Position numbers and translations under genes: made by a program. A DNA stretch of 64,000 nt from Sphingosinicella sp963974575 (GTDB taxonomy: Bacteria; Pseudomonadota; Alphaproteobacteria; Sphingomonadales; Sphingomonadaceae): assembly GCF_963974575.1 (NCBI RefSeq), contig NZ_CAXBBQ010000004.1, positions 62,001 to 126,000 on the forward strand. Direction: 5' to 3'. Of the stretch, positions 52,548 through 61,609 are shown piece by piece. Positions within the stretch are counted from its first letter, which is position 1. Every line of letters starts with the position of its first letter. The notes under the pieces are model-generated. The model did no database searches. It had not been told where the DNA came from and was given only the letters and a program-made list of their open reading frames with translations.

Positions 52548-53846
52548 TCACCAGCGTTTCTCGAACTTGTTGCGGAGGTATATCGCGACGCCGTTCATCA
52601 GCATCAGGAAAACGAGGAGCACGATGATCGCCGCCGAGGTTTTCTCGACAAAACCGCGCGCCACCTCGTCCGACCAAAGAAAGATCTGCACCGGAAGCAC
52701 CGTCGCAGGGGTGGTGAGGCCGCCCGGTACATCGGTAACGAAGGCGCGCATACCGATCATCAGCAGCGGCGCCGTCTCGCCGAGTGCGCGCGCCATACCG
52801 ATGATCGTGCCGGTGAGGATGCCGGGGAGCGCCAGCGGCAGCACATGATGGAACACCACCTGAATCTGCGAGGCGCCGACGCCGAGCGCAGCGTCGCGGA
52901 TCGACGGCGGCACCGACTTGATGGCGATGCGCCCCGCGATGACGATCACGGGCAGCGTCATCAATGCAAGGGTAAGGCCGCCGACGATCGGCGCCGAGCG
53001 CGGCATCCCGAAGAAGTTGAGGAATACGGCGAGACCGAGGAGGCCGAAGATGATGGAAGGCACAGCGGCGAGGTTGTTGATGCTGACCTCGATCATGTCG
53101 GTGAAACGATTCTTCGGCGCATACTCTTCAAGATAGATCGCCGTCATGACGCCGATCGGGAAGCAGAGGAGCAATGTGACGACGAGGGTGAGCAGCGAAC
53201 CTTTTGCTGCGCCCCAAATCCCGGCGAGCTCCGGGCTCGTCGAATCCGCCATCGTCAGGAACGTAGTGTTGAGCGTGGTTCGGACCGCGCCATCGGCCTT
53301 GAGCTTGTCGAACGCCGCGACCTCCGCGTCCGACACCGGGCGGTTTGCTTCAGGGGCATTACGCTCGATGAGCCCCTTGCCGAGCAGGTCGAAATCGCCG
53401 GATGTCGGCACCCACACATCAACCCGCTTGCCGATGAGGCCGGGATCGGCGCGCACGGCTTCGCGTAGCGCGAGCCATGCACCTTCGCTCACCATATCCT
53501 TCGCGGCAATACCCAGGTTCTGCGCGCGCGCATTCGCCGCTGCGGTCATCAAGCCCTGGAAATTCGCCGTGTTGAGCGCATTCTCGCCGCCCGGACCTGC
53601 AAGTGCGCTGCTGTCGATGCCGAGCGTGAACGGATCGTATTCAACCGCGAGCTTCACTTCGGTGCGCAGGAACCCTGTGTACCCGTTGGCGAAGATCGTA
53701 CCCAGAAGGAAAAACAGGAACGCGCCCGCCAGCGCCAGAGCCGCAAATCCCATGAAGCGGAATCGGCGTTCCTTCGCATAGCGCCGCCGCACGCGCGCCT
53801 GCATGACGGGCGAGGCCCAGTCGGTCTGTACGCGCGGGCTATTCAT
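52548..53846 (-). CDS. pstA: phosphate ABC transporter permease PstA
   Basis: 432 residues, longer than E. coli PstA (about 300) owing to an N-terminal extracytoplasmic domain (residues ~60-200) as in other alphaproteobacteria (DUF3333-type). The C-terminal permease part has the EAA-type loop SIRDAALGVGASQIQVVFHHVLPLALPGILTG and multiple helices. Overlaps pstC by 8 nt, showing tight coupling. Confidence 0.95.
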   Translation of the reverse strand: MNSPRVQTDWASPVMQARVRRRYAKERRFRFMGFAALALAGAFLFFLLGTIFANGYTGFLRTEVKLAVEYDPFTLGIDSSALAGPGGENALNTANFQGLMTAAANARAQNLGIAAKDMVSEGAWLALREAVRADPGLIGKRVDVWVPTSGDFDLLGKGLIERNAPEANRPVSDAEVAAFDKLKADGAVRTTLNTTFLTMADSTSPELAGIWGAAKGSLLTLVVTLLLCFPIGVMTAIYLEEYAPKNRFTDMIEVSINNLAAVPSIIFGLLGLAVFLNFFGMPRSAPIVGGLTLALMTLPVIVIAGRIAIKSVPPSIRDAALGVGASQIQVVFHHVLPLALPGILTGTIIGMARALGETAPLLMIGMRAFVTDVPGGLTTPATVLPVQIFLWSDEVARGFVEKTSAAIIVLLVFLMLMNGVAIYLRNKFEKRW

Positions 53847-55248
53847 AAGCTTCCCGGTAGCGCTTCACGACCGCGAGCGCGTAGATATTGAGGCACAGCG
53901 TCACCACGAACAGCACGAGGCCGAGCGCGAACGCGGAGAGCGTCTTCGCCGAATCGAATTCCTGATCGCCGGTGAGGAGCTGTACGATCTGGGCGGTGAC
54001 GGTCGTTACCGACTGGAATGGGTTCGCCGTAAGATTAGCGGCAAGGCCCGCGGCCATCACCACGATCATCGTTTCACCGATCGCGCGGCTGACCGCCAGA
54101 AGCACGCCGCCGACGATGCCGGGCAGCGCGGCCGGAATGAGCACGCGTTTGATCGTTTCCGAAGTGGTGGCGCCCATTGCGAGGCTGCCGTCGCGCATCG
54201 CGGCGGGGACGGCGGTGATCGAATCATCCGCCATCGAGGAGACGAACGGGATGATCATGATGCCCATGACCACGCCAGCCGCCAGCGCGCTCTCCGAGCT
54301 AGCGTTCGAAATGCCGATCGAGAGGGCGAATTCGCGCACGGCGGGCGCGACGGTGAGCGCCGCGAAATAGCCGTAGACCACGGTCGGCACGCCAGCGAGC
54401 ACCTCCAGCATCGGCTTCATGATCTTGCGCGAGCCGGGCTTTGCATATTGGGTCAGGTAAATCGCCGACATGAGTCCCAGCGGGATCGCGACGATCATCG
54501 CGATGATCGCACCGATAAAGATCGTGCCCCAGAACAGCGGCACCGCCCCGAACGCACCCGACGACCCGACCTGATCGGCGCGAATCGCCGTCTGCGGGCT
54601 CCAGTTGGTGCCGAACAGGAACTCGATCGGCGACACGCGCCGGAAGAACTCGACGCTTTCATAGATAAGCGAAAGCACGATGCCGAAGGTGGTGAGGATC
54701 GACACCAGCGACGACAACACCAGCACAATCATGATGAACCGTTCGACCCGCGGCCGCGCCCGGAAGTGCGGCCGCACGCGCAGCCATGCAAAGCCGCCGC
54801 CAGACATCGCGAGCAGCGCCGCAAGGCCTGCAATCACCAGCGACCACTGAGTCTTGATAGAGCGGTAGATCGGCACCGCCGCATCGGCTGCAGGGTTGAA
54901 CGCGCCCGAGAGCTGTCCCGAGACGACGCCGCGCACCTCGGTGAGGAAAGCCTGCCGGTCGAGCATCGTCTGCGGCTGGCTTTCAGCCGGAAGCGAGGCG
55001 ATCGTGCGGTCCGCAACGATGTTCTCTCCAACAACCGACCACGCCAGCACCAGGATGAGCGCAGGCACCAGCGCCCAGAGCGCGACGTACCAACCGTGAT
55101 AGGCGGGGCGTGAGTGGACGGAGGAGATTCTGTCCGCCGCACTCGCGAACGTCTGTCCACCCGCGAAGGCGGCTGCGCGGGCACGGGCAGCGAGATACGC
55201 TGCGACAGCCAGACCAAGCAGGGCGAGGATCAGGGCAGCTGCTGACAT
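53839..55248 (-). CDS. pstC: phosphate ABC transporter permease PstC
   Basis: 469 residues, with an extended N-terminus compared with E. coli PstC. The permease core has GLMSAIYLTQYAKPGSRKIMKPMLEVLAGVPTVVYGYFAALTV and MRDGSLAMGATTSETIKRVLIPAALPGIVGGVLLAVSRAIGET. Partner of PstA. The usual periplasmic binding protein gene pstS is not found between phoR and pstC, where a 136-nt gap lies instead. Confidence 0.95.
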   Translation of the reverse strand: MSAAALILALLGLAVAAYLAARARAAAFAGGQTFASAADRISSVHSRPAYHGWYVALWALVPALILVLAWSVVGENIVADRTIASLPAESQPQTMLDRQAFLTEVRGVVSGQLSGAFNPAADAAVPIYRSIKTQWSLVIAGLAALLAMSGGGFAWLRVRPHFRARPRVERFIMIVLVLSSLVSILTTFGIVLSLIYESVEFFRRVSPIEFLFGTNWSPQTAIRADQVGSSGAFGAVPLFWGTIFIGAIIAMIVAIPLGLMSAIYLTQYAKPGSRKIMKPMLEVLAGVPTVVYGYFAALTVAPAVREFALSIGISNASSESALAAGVVMGIMIIPFVSSMADDSITAVPAAMRDGSLAMGATTSETIKRVLIPAALPGIVGGVLLAVSRAIGETMIVVMAAGLAANLTANPFQSVTTVTAQIVQLLTGDQEFDSAKTLSAFALGLVLFVVTLCLNIYALAVVKRYREAYE

Positions 55249-55384
55249 GATCGAACGGCGTGCATTGCCGACCTTTCGGCACGCTCGCCTTCATCCTTTC
55301 CCGTTGATACGCCCACTGCCGCGACGGTGCGGCGGATTGATTCGCCCGGTTGCTCGTTCTGCGCGCTTGTGTGGTGTCATCTTT

Positions 55385-56641
55385 TCAAATTTGTGACACC
55401 GATGCGGGTAAAGTGAAGCTGATCGCGGTACCGACCCCCTGCTCGCTGGTGATTTCCAGCGTTCCGCGATGCCTTTCGACAATGTGTTTGGCGATGGCGA
55501 GACCGAGCCCGGTGCCGCCAAGGCGCCGCGAACGACCCGTATCGACGCGGTAGAAGCGTTCGGTGAGGCGCGGGATATGCTCGGCTGCGATGCCGTCGCC
55601 CACATCGGCAATGGCGATGCGTACGACTTCGCCCTGCAAAGCCTTCGCCCGCTCCGCTGTAACCGTGATCGGCGTGCCGGTGCGGCCATATTTGATCGCG
55701 TTGGTCATCAGGTTGTGGAGCACCTGAAGCACCTGGTCCTTGTCCGCGATCACCTGCGGCAGTTCGGGATCGAGATTCATCACGAGTTGGCGCTTGTCCG
55801 CCTCCAGCGCCACGGCTGAGGTCGTCGCCACATTTTCGAACACCGGCGCGAGGTCGATGATCTCACGCGGGCGAATATTCTTGTCGAGCTCGATGCGCGA
55901 AAGCGACATCAGATCGTCGACGAGCCGGGTCATGCGCGCGGCCTCATTCGCCATCACGTCAAGAAAGCGCGCGCGCGCCGCCGGATCGTTCGCGGCCGGT
56001 CCCTGCAGCGTTTCGATGAAGCCGACAAGCGTCGCAAGCGGCGTCCTGAGTTCGTGGCTGGCGTTCGCCACAAAGTCGGCGCGCATCCGTTCGGCGAGCC
56101 GCGCGGGCGAAACGTCGGCGAACGACAGCAGAAGGCGCGCATCGCCCGCGGGGCCGGCGCGCAGGCGAAACACCGTGGAATGCCGCCCGATCCCCTCGAT
56201 CTCGCGGATCGAATCGCGGTTTTGCCGCATCGCGGTCGTCACCGTCTCGATCACAGCCGGATGTCGGATGGCGATGCGGATATCCTCGCCAAGCGCATGG
56301 GCACCGAAGGCGTCCACCGCCTCGGCGTTCATGGCGAGAATGCCGAAGTTGCGATCGACCAGCACGGCAGCGTTCTCGAGCGAGTCGAGCGTGATCGACG
56401 GGTGCACGTCGTCTATGCTTGCGGAGCCTTCCGCGGCTGGCTCCGGCAGCTTTCGCGGCGGGCGCGCGGCGAACGCTCCGGCCGCCGCCGCAAGCAGCGC
56501 GAGCACGGCCGCGCCGATCACCTCTTGCCACGCAAACGCATAGCCCGCGGCCGCTGCGAGCACGACCGCCGAAGCGACCGCGATCCACCGGTTCCAGCCG
56601 GCACCTTCAGCGTTCAGGTCATCGCCCACAGATGTCGGCAC
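55385..56641 (-). CDS. phoR: phosphate regulon sensor histidine kinase PhoR
   Basis: 418 residues, GTG at 56641 (weak site; GTG 56629 is an alternative). Two N-terminal transmembrane helices (AVASAVVLAAAAGYAF, VIGAAVLALLAAAAGAF), a PAS-like domain (ITLDSLENAAVLVDRNFGILAMNAEAVDAFG), the H-box ANASHELRTPLATLVGF (H196), N-box LMTNAIKYG, and G-boxes IADVGDGI and LGGTGLGLAIAKHIVERH. Phosphorylates PhoB. A 136-nt gap separates it from pstC. No obvious pho box upstream was seen. Confidence 0.94.
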   Translation of the reverse strand: MPTSVGDDLNAEGAGWNRWIAVASAVVLAAAAGYAFAWQEVIGAAVLALLAAAAGAFAARPPRKLPEPAAEGSASIDDVHPSITLDSLENAAVLVDRNFGILAMNAEAVDAFGAHALGEDIRIAIRHPAVIETVTTAMRQNRDSIREIEGIGRHSTVFRLRAGPAGDARLLLSFADVSPARLAERMRADFVANASHELRTPLATLVGFIETLQGPAANDPAARARFLDVMANEAARMTRLVDDLMSLSRIELDKNIRPREIIDLAPVFENVATTSAVALEADKRQLVMNLDPELPQVIADKDQVLQVLHNLMTNAIKYGRTGTPITVTAERAKALQGEVVRIAIADVGDGIAAEHIPRLTERFYRVDTGRSRRLGGTGLGLAIAKHIVERHRGTLEITSEQGVGTAISFTLPASVSQI

Positions 56642-56774
56642 GTTTTACAACTTTCGCTTTTCAGGCCGCCGTTTACTTCGCAACCCATTAGAAACGCAGC
56701 AATGGTATGGTCCTTGCTTCCCATGAGGGCAAGACGGCGTATAAAGTGTATTCGAAGGATTTCGGGACAGGCTT

Positions 56775-57296
56775 ATGACAGACGAACGCAAAAGCGACGA
56801 GATGGAGCTGGCTGAAGGCAAGGCCTCGCGGCGCGCCCTGTTGCGGCTCGGTGCGGTGGCGGCACCCGCGGTTGTCACGCTGCGTCCCGCATGGGCGACC
56901 GGCGGCTACCACGGCGGTGGCGGCGGTGGTGGTGGCGGGGCGACAACATCGCTCGCCATGTGCCAGATCCCGATCGACAAGGTCTGCGACACCGACGGCA
57001 AGGGCTACGACGCCTACGGCTACGATATGGACTCGGCCGATGACGAAGGCATGGTGGCCTATGGCGGCGGCGGTTACGGCGGCGGCGGTGGCAGCGGCGG
57101 CAAGACAAAATGCTACGCCCCCCCGCCCAAGGGCTACTACTACGGTCAGGAATTGGTCGACTATCAGCAGTCCGGCCGACTGCCTGACGGTATCTATTCG
57201 ACGAAGCAGTTCGACGCCCACCTCAAGTATATCAAGAACCTGAAGCCGGGTCAGAGCGGGTTCACCTGCCTCACCTCGCTCGTTCACAAGCTCTGA
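56775..57296 (+). CDS. exported Gly/Tyr-rich, Cys-containing protein, candidate HPr-rel-A system substrate
   Basis: 173 residues. GGGACAGG lies before the ATG. The N-terminal ~24 residues are charged, followed by SRRALLRLG-type twin-arginine motif and a hydrophobic stretch ending near PAWA, so Tat-like export. The mature part is unusual: polyglycine runs (9 consecutive Gly at 56920-56946 region, and a second run), YDAYGYDMD, and four cysteines (MCQ, VCD, KCY, FTC). C-terminal TKQFDAHLKYIKNLKPGQ. No homologous fold recognised. It starts the four-gene operon with PqqD-like, HPr-kinase-like and nucleotidyltransferase genes and could be the modified substrate. That role is inferred. Confidence 0.7.
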   Translation: MTDERKSDEMELAEGKASRRALLRLGAVAAPAVVTLRPAWATGGYHGGGGGGGGGATTSLAMCQIPIDKVCDTDGKGYDAYGYDMDSADDEGMVAYGGGGYGGGGGSGGKTKCYAPPPKGYYYGQELVDYQQSGRLPDGIYSTKQFDAHLKYIKNLKPGQSGFTCLTSLVHKL

Positions 57297-57310
57297 CGGG
57301 CGGCACCGAC

Positions 57311-57589
57311 ATGCGCTACCGCGCCGCGGCGCGGGATGCTTATGTCGTGCGCCCCGTCGACGACCTTACGCTCGTCTATCATCGGCCTTCTGGGATGACG
57401 CACGTCGTCTCCCCGGCTGTCGTCGCCATCCTCGACCTGCTACACGGGCGAACGCTCGGCATCGGGGAGGTTTGCGAACAGCTTGCACAGCATCATGATC
57501 TCGACGGCGAAGGCGACGATATCGCCCGCGTTGTCACCGCGCGGCTCAATGAAATGGCCGCGATGGACATTATCGACCGCATCGCATGA
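57311..57589 (+). CDS. PqqD-like protein, HPr-rel-A system
   Basis: 92 residues: MRYRAAARDAYVVRPVDDLTLVYHRPSGMTHVVSPAVVAILDLL, then a helical region with VCEQLAQHHDLDG and RLNEMAAMDIIDRI. It has the winged-helix PqqD-type layout (short strands, TVxVxPxVxAxLxxL-like), the family that binds RiPP leader peptides. It starts 14 nt after the Gly-rich protein and overlaps the kinase-like gene by 4 nt (ATGA). I match it to the PqqD family of the HPr-rel-A neighbourhood from memory. Confidence 0.8.
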   Translation: MRYRAAARDAYVVRPVDDLTLVYHRPSGMTHVVSPAVVAILDLLHGRTLGIGEVCEQLAQHHDLDGEGDDIARVVTARLNEMAAMDIIDRIA

Positions 57590-58476
57590 CGCCTGACCGC
57601 TGGCCGTCCCGGACGCTGCGGATCGGCCCGGCGTCCTTCCATCTGCGCTCGCCCTTCCGGCGCGTCATCGACGAGGTGAACGCGCTCTACCGCGACTATC
57701 CGGCCGAAACGGCAGACGGCATCTACGATTATGCCGTGAGTGCCGTCCCTTCGAGCCCACTGCGAAGGTGGGTGAAGCCGAACCTGAGGCTCGAATGCGA
57801 TTTCGAGCCCTTCGACACGCTGCCGCTGCCCGTTGACCTGGGAATGCTCGGCCTCGAAATGGGCATGAACCTGCAGATGGCGGTCGGCTACCGACGGCAT
57901 GTCGTGGTTCATGCGGCATCGTCCGCAAACGGAGACAAGGCAGCACTGCTGATCGGCGATTCGGGCGCGGGCAAGAGCACGCTGTCGGCCTTGCTGGCGT
58001 ACCGCGAGGGTTGGCGCCATCTCGGCGACGAATTCGCGCTGCTCGATCTCCATGCGCCCCTGCTGCACCCCTTCCCCCGTCCGATTTCGCTCAAGAATGC
58101 TTCGATCGCGGCGATGGAAGCGCGCGCACCTGCGGACCGCTTCGGGCCGGTGCTTGAAGGCACGGTGAAAGGCACGATCCGGCACCTGCTGCCGCCCGGC
58201 GCTGCAATCGACACGATGGAAACGCCCGCCGAGATCGCGCTCGTCGTCGCTCCGCACTTCCGCGAGAACGCCGCGCCGGCGTGGCGGCCGATGACACGAA
58301 CCGAAACCTACGTGCGCCTCGCCGCCTCCTCCACCAATCAGGCACTGATGGGCGAAGCCGGGTTCGAGGCCGTCTGGCGCTGCCTCGCGCACGCGCCGGC
58401 CTTTGATATCATGTACGGATCGAGCGACGACGCGCTCGAACTTTTCGAGACGCTGTGGCGCAAGGTGACGGCATGA
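57586..58476 (+). CDS. HprK-related kinase A
   Basis: 296 residues. Walker A G124-D-S-G-A-G-K130-S-T (LLIGDSGAGKST), followed by the LGDEFALLD acidic element (D148, E149), resembling the HPr kinase/phosphorylase C-terminal fold. N-terminal ~100 residues have RKPNLRLECDFEP-type strands and no HPrK N-domain. The protein lacks the rest of a PTS-HPr system next to it. Its reaction is unknown; phosphorylation of a peptide partner is the obvious idea. Overlaps both neighbours by 4 nt, so co-translation is certain by layout. Confidence 0.85.
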   Translation: MTPDRWPSRTLRIGPASFHLRSPFRRVIDEVNALYRDYPAETADGIYDYAVSAVPSSPLRRWVKPNLRLECDFEPFDTLPLPVDLGMLGLEMGMNLQMAVGYRRHVVVHAASSANGDKAALLIGDSGAGKSTLSALLAYREGWRHLGDEFALLDLHAPLLHPFPRPISLKNASIAAMEARAPADRFGPVLEGTVKGTIRHLLPPGAAIDTMETPAEIALVVAPHFRENAAPAWRPMTRTETYVRLAASSTNQALMGEAGFEAVWRCLAHAPAFDIMYGSSDDALELFETLWRKVTA

Positions 58477-59513
58477 CGCCGGCCGCGATCCTGCACCGCG
58501 CGCTCGCCGAGCCCGAATCGATGCGGGGACTGTCGGCGGATGACTGGAACGCGCTTATCCGCGTCGGGCGCGCCGAGAGGCTGCTGGGAACGGTCGCAGA
58601 GCGCGCTGTGCCGCTGTGGGAGGCGCTTCCCGGGGGGGCTCGGACATGTCTCACCGAAGAGCGCGACATCACCCGCGGCGATCACCTCGCCGCTCGGTGG
58701 GAAATCGACCGCGCCGCGCTAGCGCTCAGGAATGTGGGCTGTCCCGTCATCCTGATGAAGGGCTCCGCATATCTCCATGCCGGACTGCCCGTCGCGCAGG
58801 GGCGGCGAATCGGCGATCTCGACATTCTCGTGCCACGCGCAGCGCTTCCCGCGGTCGAAGCCGCACTGCTGGCGCATGGATGGCTTCAGGCGAAGGAAAA
58901 CGCCTACGACGACCATTATTACCGTACATGGATGCACGAGCTGCCGCCGATGGTGCATAAGGAGCGCGGCGGTGTCATCGACGTGCACCACACGATCCTG
59001 CCGCTCACCGCGCGGCTGAAGCCGGACGCCGATGCGCTCATCGAAAGCCGCGTGGCTGTGGCGGACGGCCTGTTCGTGCTCGGTCCGGCGGAGATGCTGC
59101 TGCACAGCGCCGCGCACGTCGCCTACGATGGCGAGTTCGAGGGCGGCGCGCGCAATCTCTGGGATATTCACTGTCTCGCGACCGATTTCGCGCGCACCGA
59201 AGGCTTTTGGGATGGGCTCGCCGCTGCGGCCGAGCGGCACCAGCTTCGAACACCACTGTCGCGCGCTCTGCGGCTTGCCCGGCAACTCTATGGAACGGAC
59301 GTACCGGAAACGCTGGTCGCCCGCATGGACCTCGTTGATCGGCTCGCGCTCCGTAAGCTCGGCGGGCGCGACCGCTTCGGGCACCAGGGCGCGAAGCTCA
59401 GCGATCGGCTGCTCTACATCCGGGGGCACTGGCTGCGGATGCCGCCGCTGATGCTGGCCCAGCACCTCGTGCGCAAGGCACTCAGACGAAAAGAGCAGGC
59501 GCAACCCGTTTGA
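58473..59513 (+). CDS. nucleotidyltransferase family protein (NTP_transf_5-like)
   Basis: 346 residues from the ATG at 58473 (ATGA overlap). MNT/Pol-beta fold: VILMKGSAYL (K96, G97, S98), the RRIGDLDILVP metal motif with D115 and D117, and D170 in VIDVHH as the third acid. The family transfers NMP to hydroxyls or proteins. In the operon with PqqD- and HPr-kinase-like genes it is the third standard component. The C-terminal 32 nt overlap the convergent phosphatase gene. Confidence 0.85.
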   Translation: MTPAAILHRALAEPESMRGLSADDWNALIRVGRAERLLGTVAERAVPLWEALPGGARTCLTEERDITRGDHLAARWEIDRAALALRNVGCPVILMKGSAYLHAGLPVAQGRRIGDLDILVPRAALPAVEAALLAHGWLQAKENAYDDHYYRTWMHELPPMVHKERGGVIDVHHTILPLTARLKPDADALIESRVAVADGLFVLGPAEMLLHSAAHVAYDGEFEGGARNLWDIHCLATDFARTEGFWDGLAAAAERHQLRTPLSRALRLARQLYGTDVPETLVARMDLVDRLALRKLGGRDRFGHQGAKLSDRLLYIRGHWLRMPPLMLAQHLVRKALRRKEQAQPV

Positions 59514-60165
59514 GCGTCGGCACCAGCGCATCGAAATGGTCGATCATCGCGTCCGCGCCGAGCGTGTCGGGCGGCACGTCGCTGTAGCCGAAACTGGTGA
59601 GCACAACCGGGATTCCCGCCGCGCGTGAGGCTTCCACATCGGGCCGCGAATCGCCCACGAACGCAGCGCGCGCCGGATCGCCGCCCATCCGCACCAATGT
59701 TTCGAGCACGTGCGCAGGGTCGGGCTTCCTGACCGGCAGGCTGTCGCCGCCAAGGATCGCATCGAACAGGTCGCCCCAGCCGAGCGCGTCGATGAGGTCC
59801 ACGGCAAGCCGTTCAGGTTTGTTGGTGCAAATCGCGATGCGGGCGCCTGCATCCGCGAGGGCGGTGAGTGATGCCTCGACGCCTTCCCACGGCCGCGAGC
59901 CGACACAGACGTTGGCACCGTAGAATTCGAGGAATACCGGCACACCCGCGTCGAGCATCGACTCATCCCCTCCGCCCGTAAGCGCAAGGCCGCGCTCGAT
60001 CGTGCGGCGTGCGCCGTGGCCGACCATGTGGCGCACGGCTTCGGGATCGACGGGCGCCCGGCCGAAATGCGCCAGAACGTGGTTCATCGCCGCCGCAAGG
60101 TCCGGGGCAGTATCGACGAGCGTGCCGTCTAGGTCGAAAACGATGGAGGGTGGTGTCGGATTCAT
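59482..60165 (-). CDS. gph: HAD-family phosphoglycolate phosphatase
   Basis: 227 residues from the ATG at 60165 (AAAAGG upstream). Motif I FDLDGTLVDTAPD (catalytic Asp and acid/base Asp), motif II CTNKPER, motif III Lys in VRKPDP, motif IV FVGDSRPDVEASRAAG. The 4-helix cap is between I and II. Matches Gph: removes 2-phosphoglycolate formed by DNA repair. Divergent from glmU (85 nt spacer). Confidence 0.9.
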   Translation of the reverse strand: MNPTPPSIVFDLDGTLVDTAPDLAAAMNHVLAHFGRAPVDPEAVRHMVGHGARRTIERGLALTGGGDESMLDAGVPVFLEFYGANVCVGSRPWEGVEASLTALADAGARIAICTNKPERLAVDLIDALGWGDLFDAILGGDSLPVRKPDPAHVLETLVRMGGDPARAAFVGDSRPDVEASRAAGIPVVLTSFGYSDVPPDTLGADAMIDHFDALVPTLKRVAPALFV

Positions 60166-60250
60166 GCAAGCCTTTTGCCCGGCGTTATGGAAATGGCAAT
60201 CCCGATATGGCACAGGCACCGCAGGAATTGATTGAGTCTGTGAGATTTTC

Positions 60251-61609
60251 ATGAGCCGCCGCCCCGTCGCCGCCATCATCCTCGCTGCCGGAATGGGCAC
60301 GCGGATGAAATCCGAAACGCACAAGGTGCTGCACCCCATCGGCGGGCGGGCGATGCTGCTCCACCTGATGGCAAGCGTGGACGAGATTGCGCCCGAACGC
60401 ACCGTCGTCGTCGTGGGCGCACGGCGCGAGCAGGTGGAGGCCGCAGTCGCGGACACCGGAGCCGTCGTGGTGACACAGGAACCGCAACTCGGCACCGCCC
60501 ATGCCGTGCTTCAAGCAAAGGCTGCGCTTGAGGGTTTCGACGGTGACATACTCGTGCTGTATGGGGACGTGCCGTTCATCGAGAGCGCGACCATGCGTCT
60601 GATGCTTTCGAAGCTTCACAACGAGAAAGATGCACCAGCAGCCGTCGTTCTCGGCTTCCGCGCGACCGACCCCGGCGCTTACGGGCGTATCGACGCCGAT
60701 GACGGGGTTATCCGGAAGATGGTGGAGTTCAAGGACGCCTCACCGGTCGAGCGCGCTATCGATCTCTGCAATTCCGGCCTGCTCGCTGTGCGCTCCGCGG
60801 ACCTCTGGCCGCTACTGGAACGCGTTGGCAACGACAATGCAGCGGGCGAGTACTACCTCCCGGACATCATCATGCTCGCCAAGGAGGATGACCGAACATC
60901 GCGCGTCGTCGAAACGGCCGAAGCCGAGGTGATGGGCATCAACAGCCGCGCCGAACTTGCGGTCGCCGAAGCACGCTTCCAGACAGAGCGTCGCAACCAC
61001 TTCATGAAGGAAGGCGTTACGCTGACCGATCCCGGCAGCGTGTTCTTCGCCTTTGATACCGAGATTGCGGCGGATGTGAGCATCGCACCGAATGTCGTTT
61101 TCGGCCCCGGCGTTTCCGTGGGCGCTGGCACACGCATTCATGCCTTCTCGCATCTTGAAGGCGCAAAGGTCGGCGAAAAAGCGGAAATCGGGCCCTACGC
61201 CCGCCTCCGCCCCGGCACGGATCTCGCGAAGGGCGTCAAAATCGGCAACTTCGTCGAAACAAAGAAAGCCGTGTTCGCCGAAGGCGCGAAGGCAAACCAC
61301 CTCTCCTACATCGGCGACGCCAGCGTGGGCACGAAGGCCAACATCGGCGCAGGCACGATCACCTGTAACTATGACGGCTTCTTCAAGTACAAGACGGAAA
61401 TCGGCGCGGGTGCCTTTATCGGCTCCAACAGCGCGCTTGTTGCGCCCGTGAAGATCGGTGACGGCGCGATCGTCGGCGCAGGCTCGGTGATGACGAAGGA
61501 TGTGGAGGCCGATGCGCTCGCAGTCGCGCGCGGTGTTCAGGACAGCAAACCCGGCTGGGCCGCGCGGTTCCGCGAGGCAATGACGGCCAAAAAGAAAGCG
61601 GCGAAGTAA
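60251..61609 (+). CDS. glmU: bifunctional GlmU: GlcN-1-P acetyltransferase / UDP-GlcNAc pyrophosphorylase
   Basis: 452 residues. N-terminal pyrophosphorylase: AIILAAGMGTRMKSETHKVLHPIGG, QEPQLGTAHAV, LYGDVPFI. C-terminal left-handed beta-helix acetyltransferase: hexapeptide repeats from ~residue 250, with YARLRPGTDL, GNFVETKKAVFAEGAKANHLSYIGDASVG, and AGTITCNYDGFFKYKTEIGAGAFIGSN. Makes UDP-GlcNAc for peptidoglycan and LPS. Its stop overlaps the glmS ATG (TAATG). Confidence 0.98.
   Translation: MSRRPVAAIILAAGMGTRMKSETHKVLHPIGGRAMLLHLMASVDEIAPERTVVVVGARREQVEAAVADTGAVVVTQEPQLGTAHAVLQAKAALEGFDGDILVLYGDVPFIESATMRLMLSKLHNEKDAPAAVVLGFRATDPGAYGRIDADDGVIRKMVEFKDASPVERAIDLCNSGLLAVRSADLWPLLERVGNDNAAGEYYLPDIIMLAKEDDRTSRVVETAEAEVMGINSRAELAVAEARFQTERRNHFMKEGVTLTDPGSVFFAFDTEIAADVSIAPNVVFGPGVSVGAGTRIHAFSHLEGAKVGEKAEIGPYARLRPGTDLAKGVKIGNFVETKKAVFAEGAKANHLSYIGDASVGTKANIGAGTITCNYDGFFKYKTEIGAGAFIGSNSALVAPVKIGDGAIVGAGSVMTKDVEADALAVARGVQDSKPGWAARFREAMTAKKKAAK

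Noticed and set aside
56910..57110. Polyglycine runs as a tandem repeat array
   Set aside because: The GGC/GGT runs are in frame inside the 173-residue gene and code for glycine stretches; not a separate repeat element.
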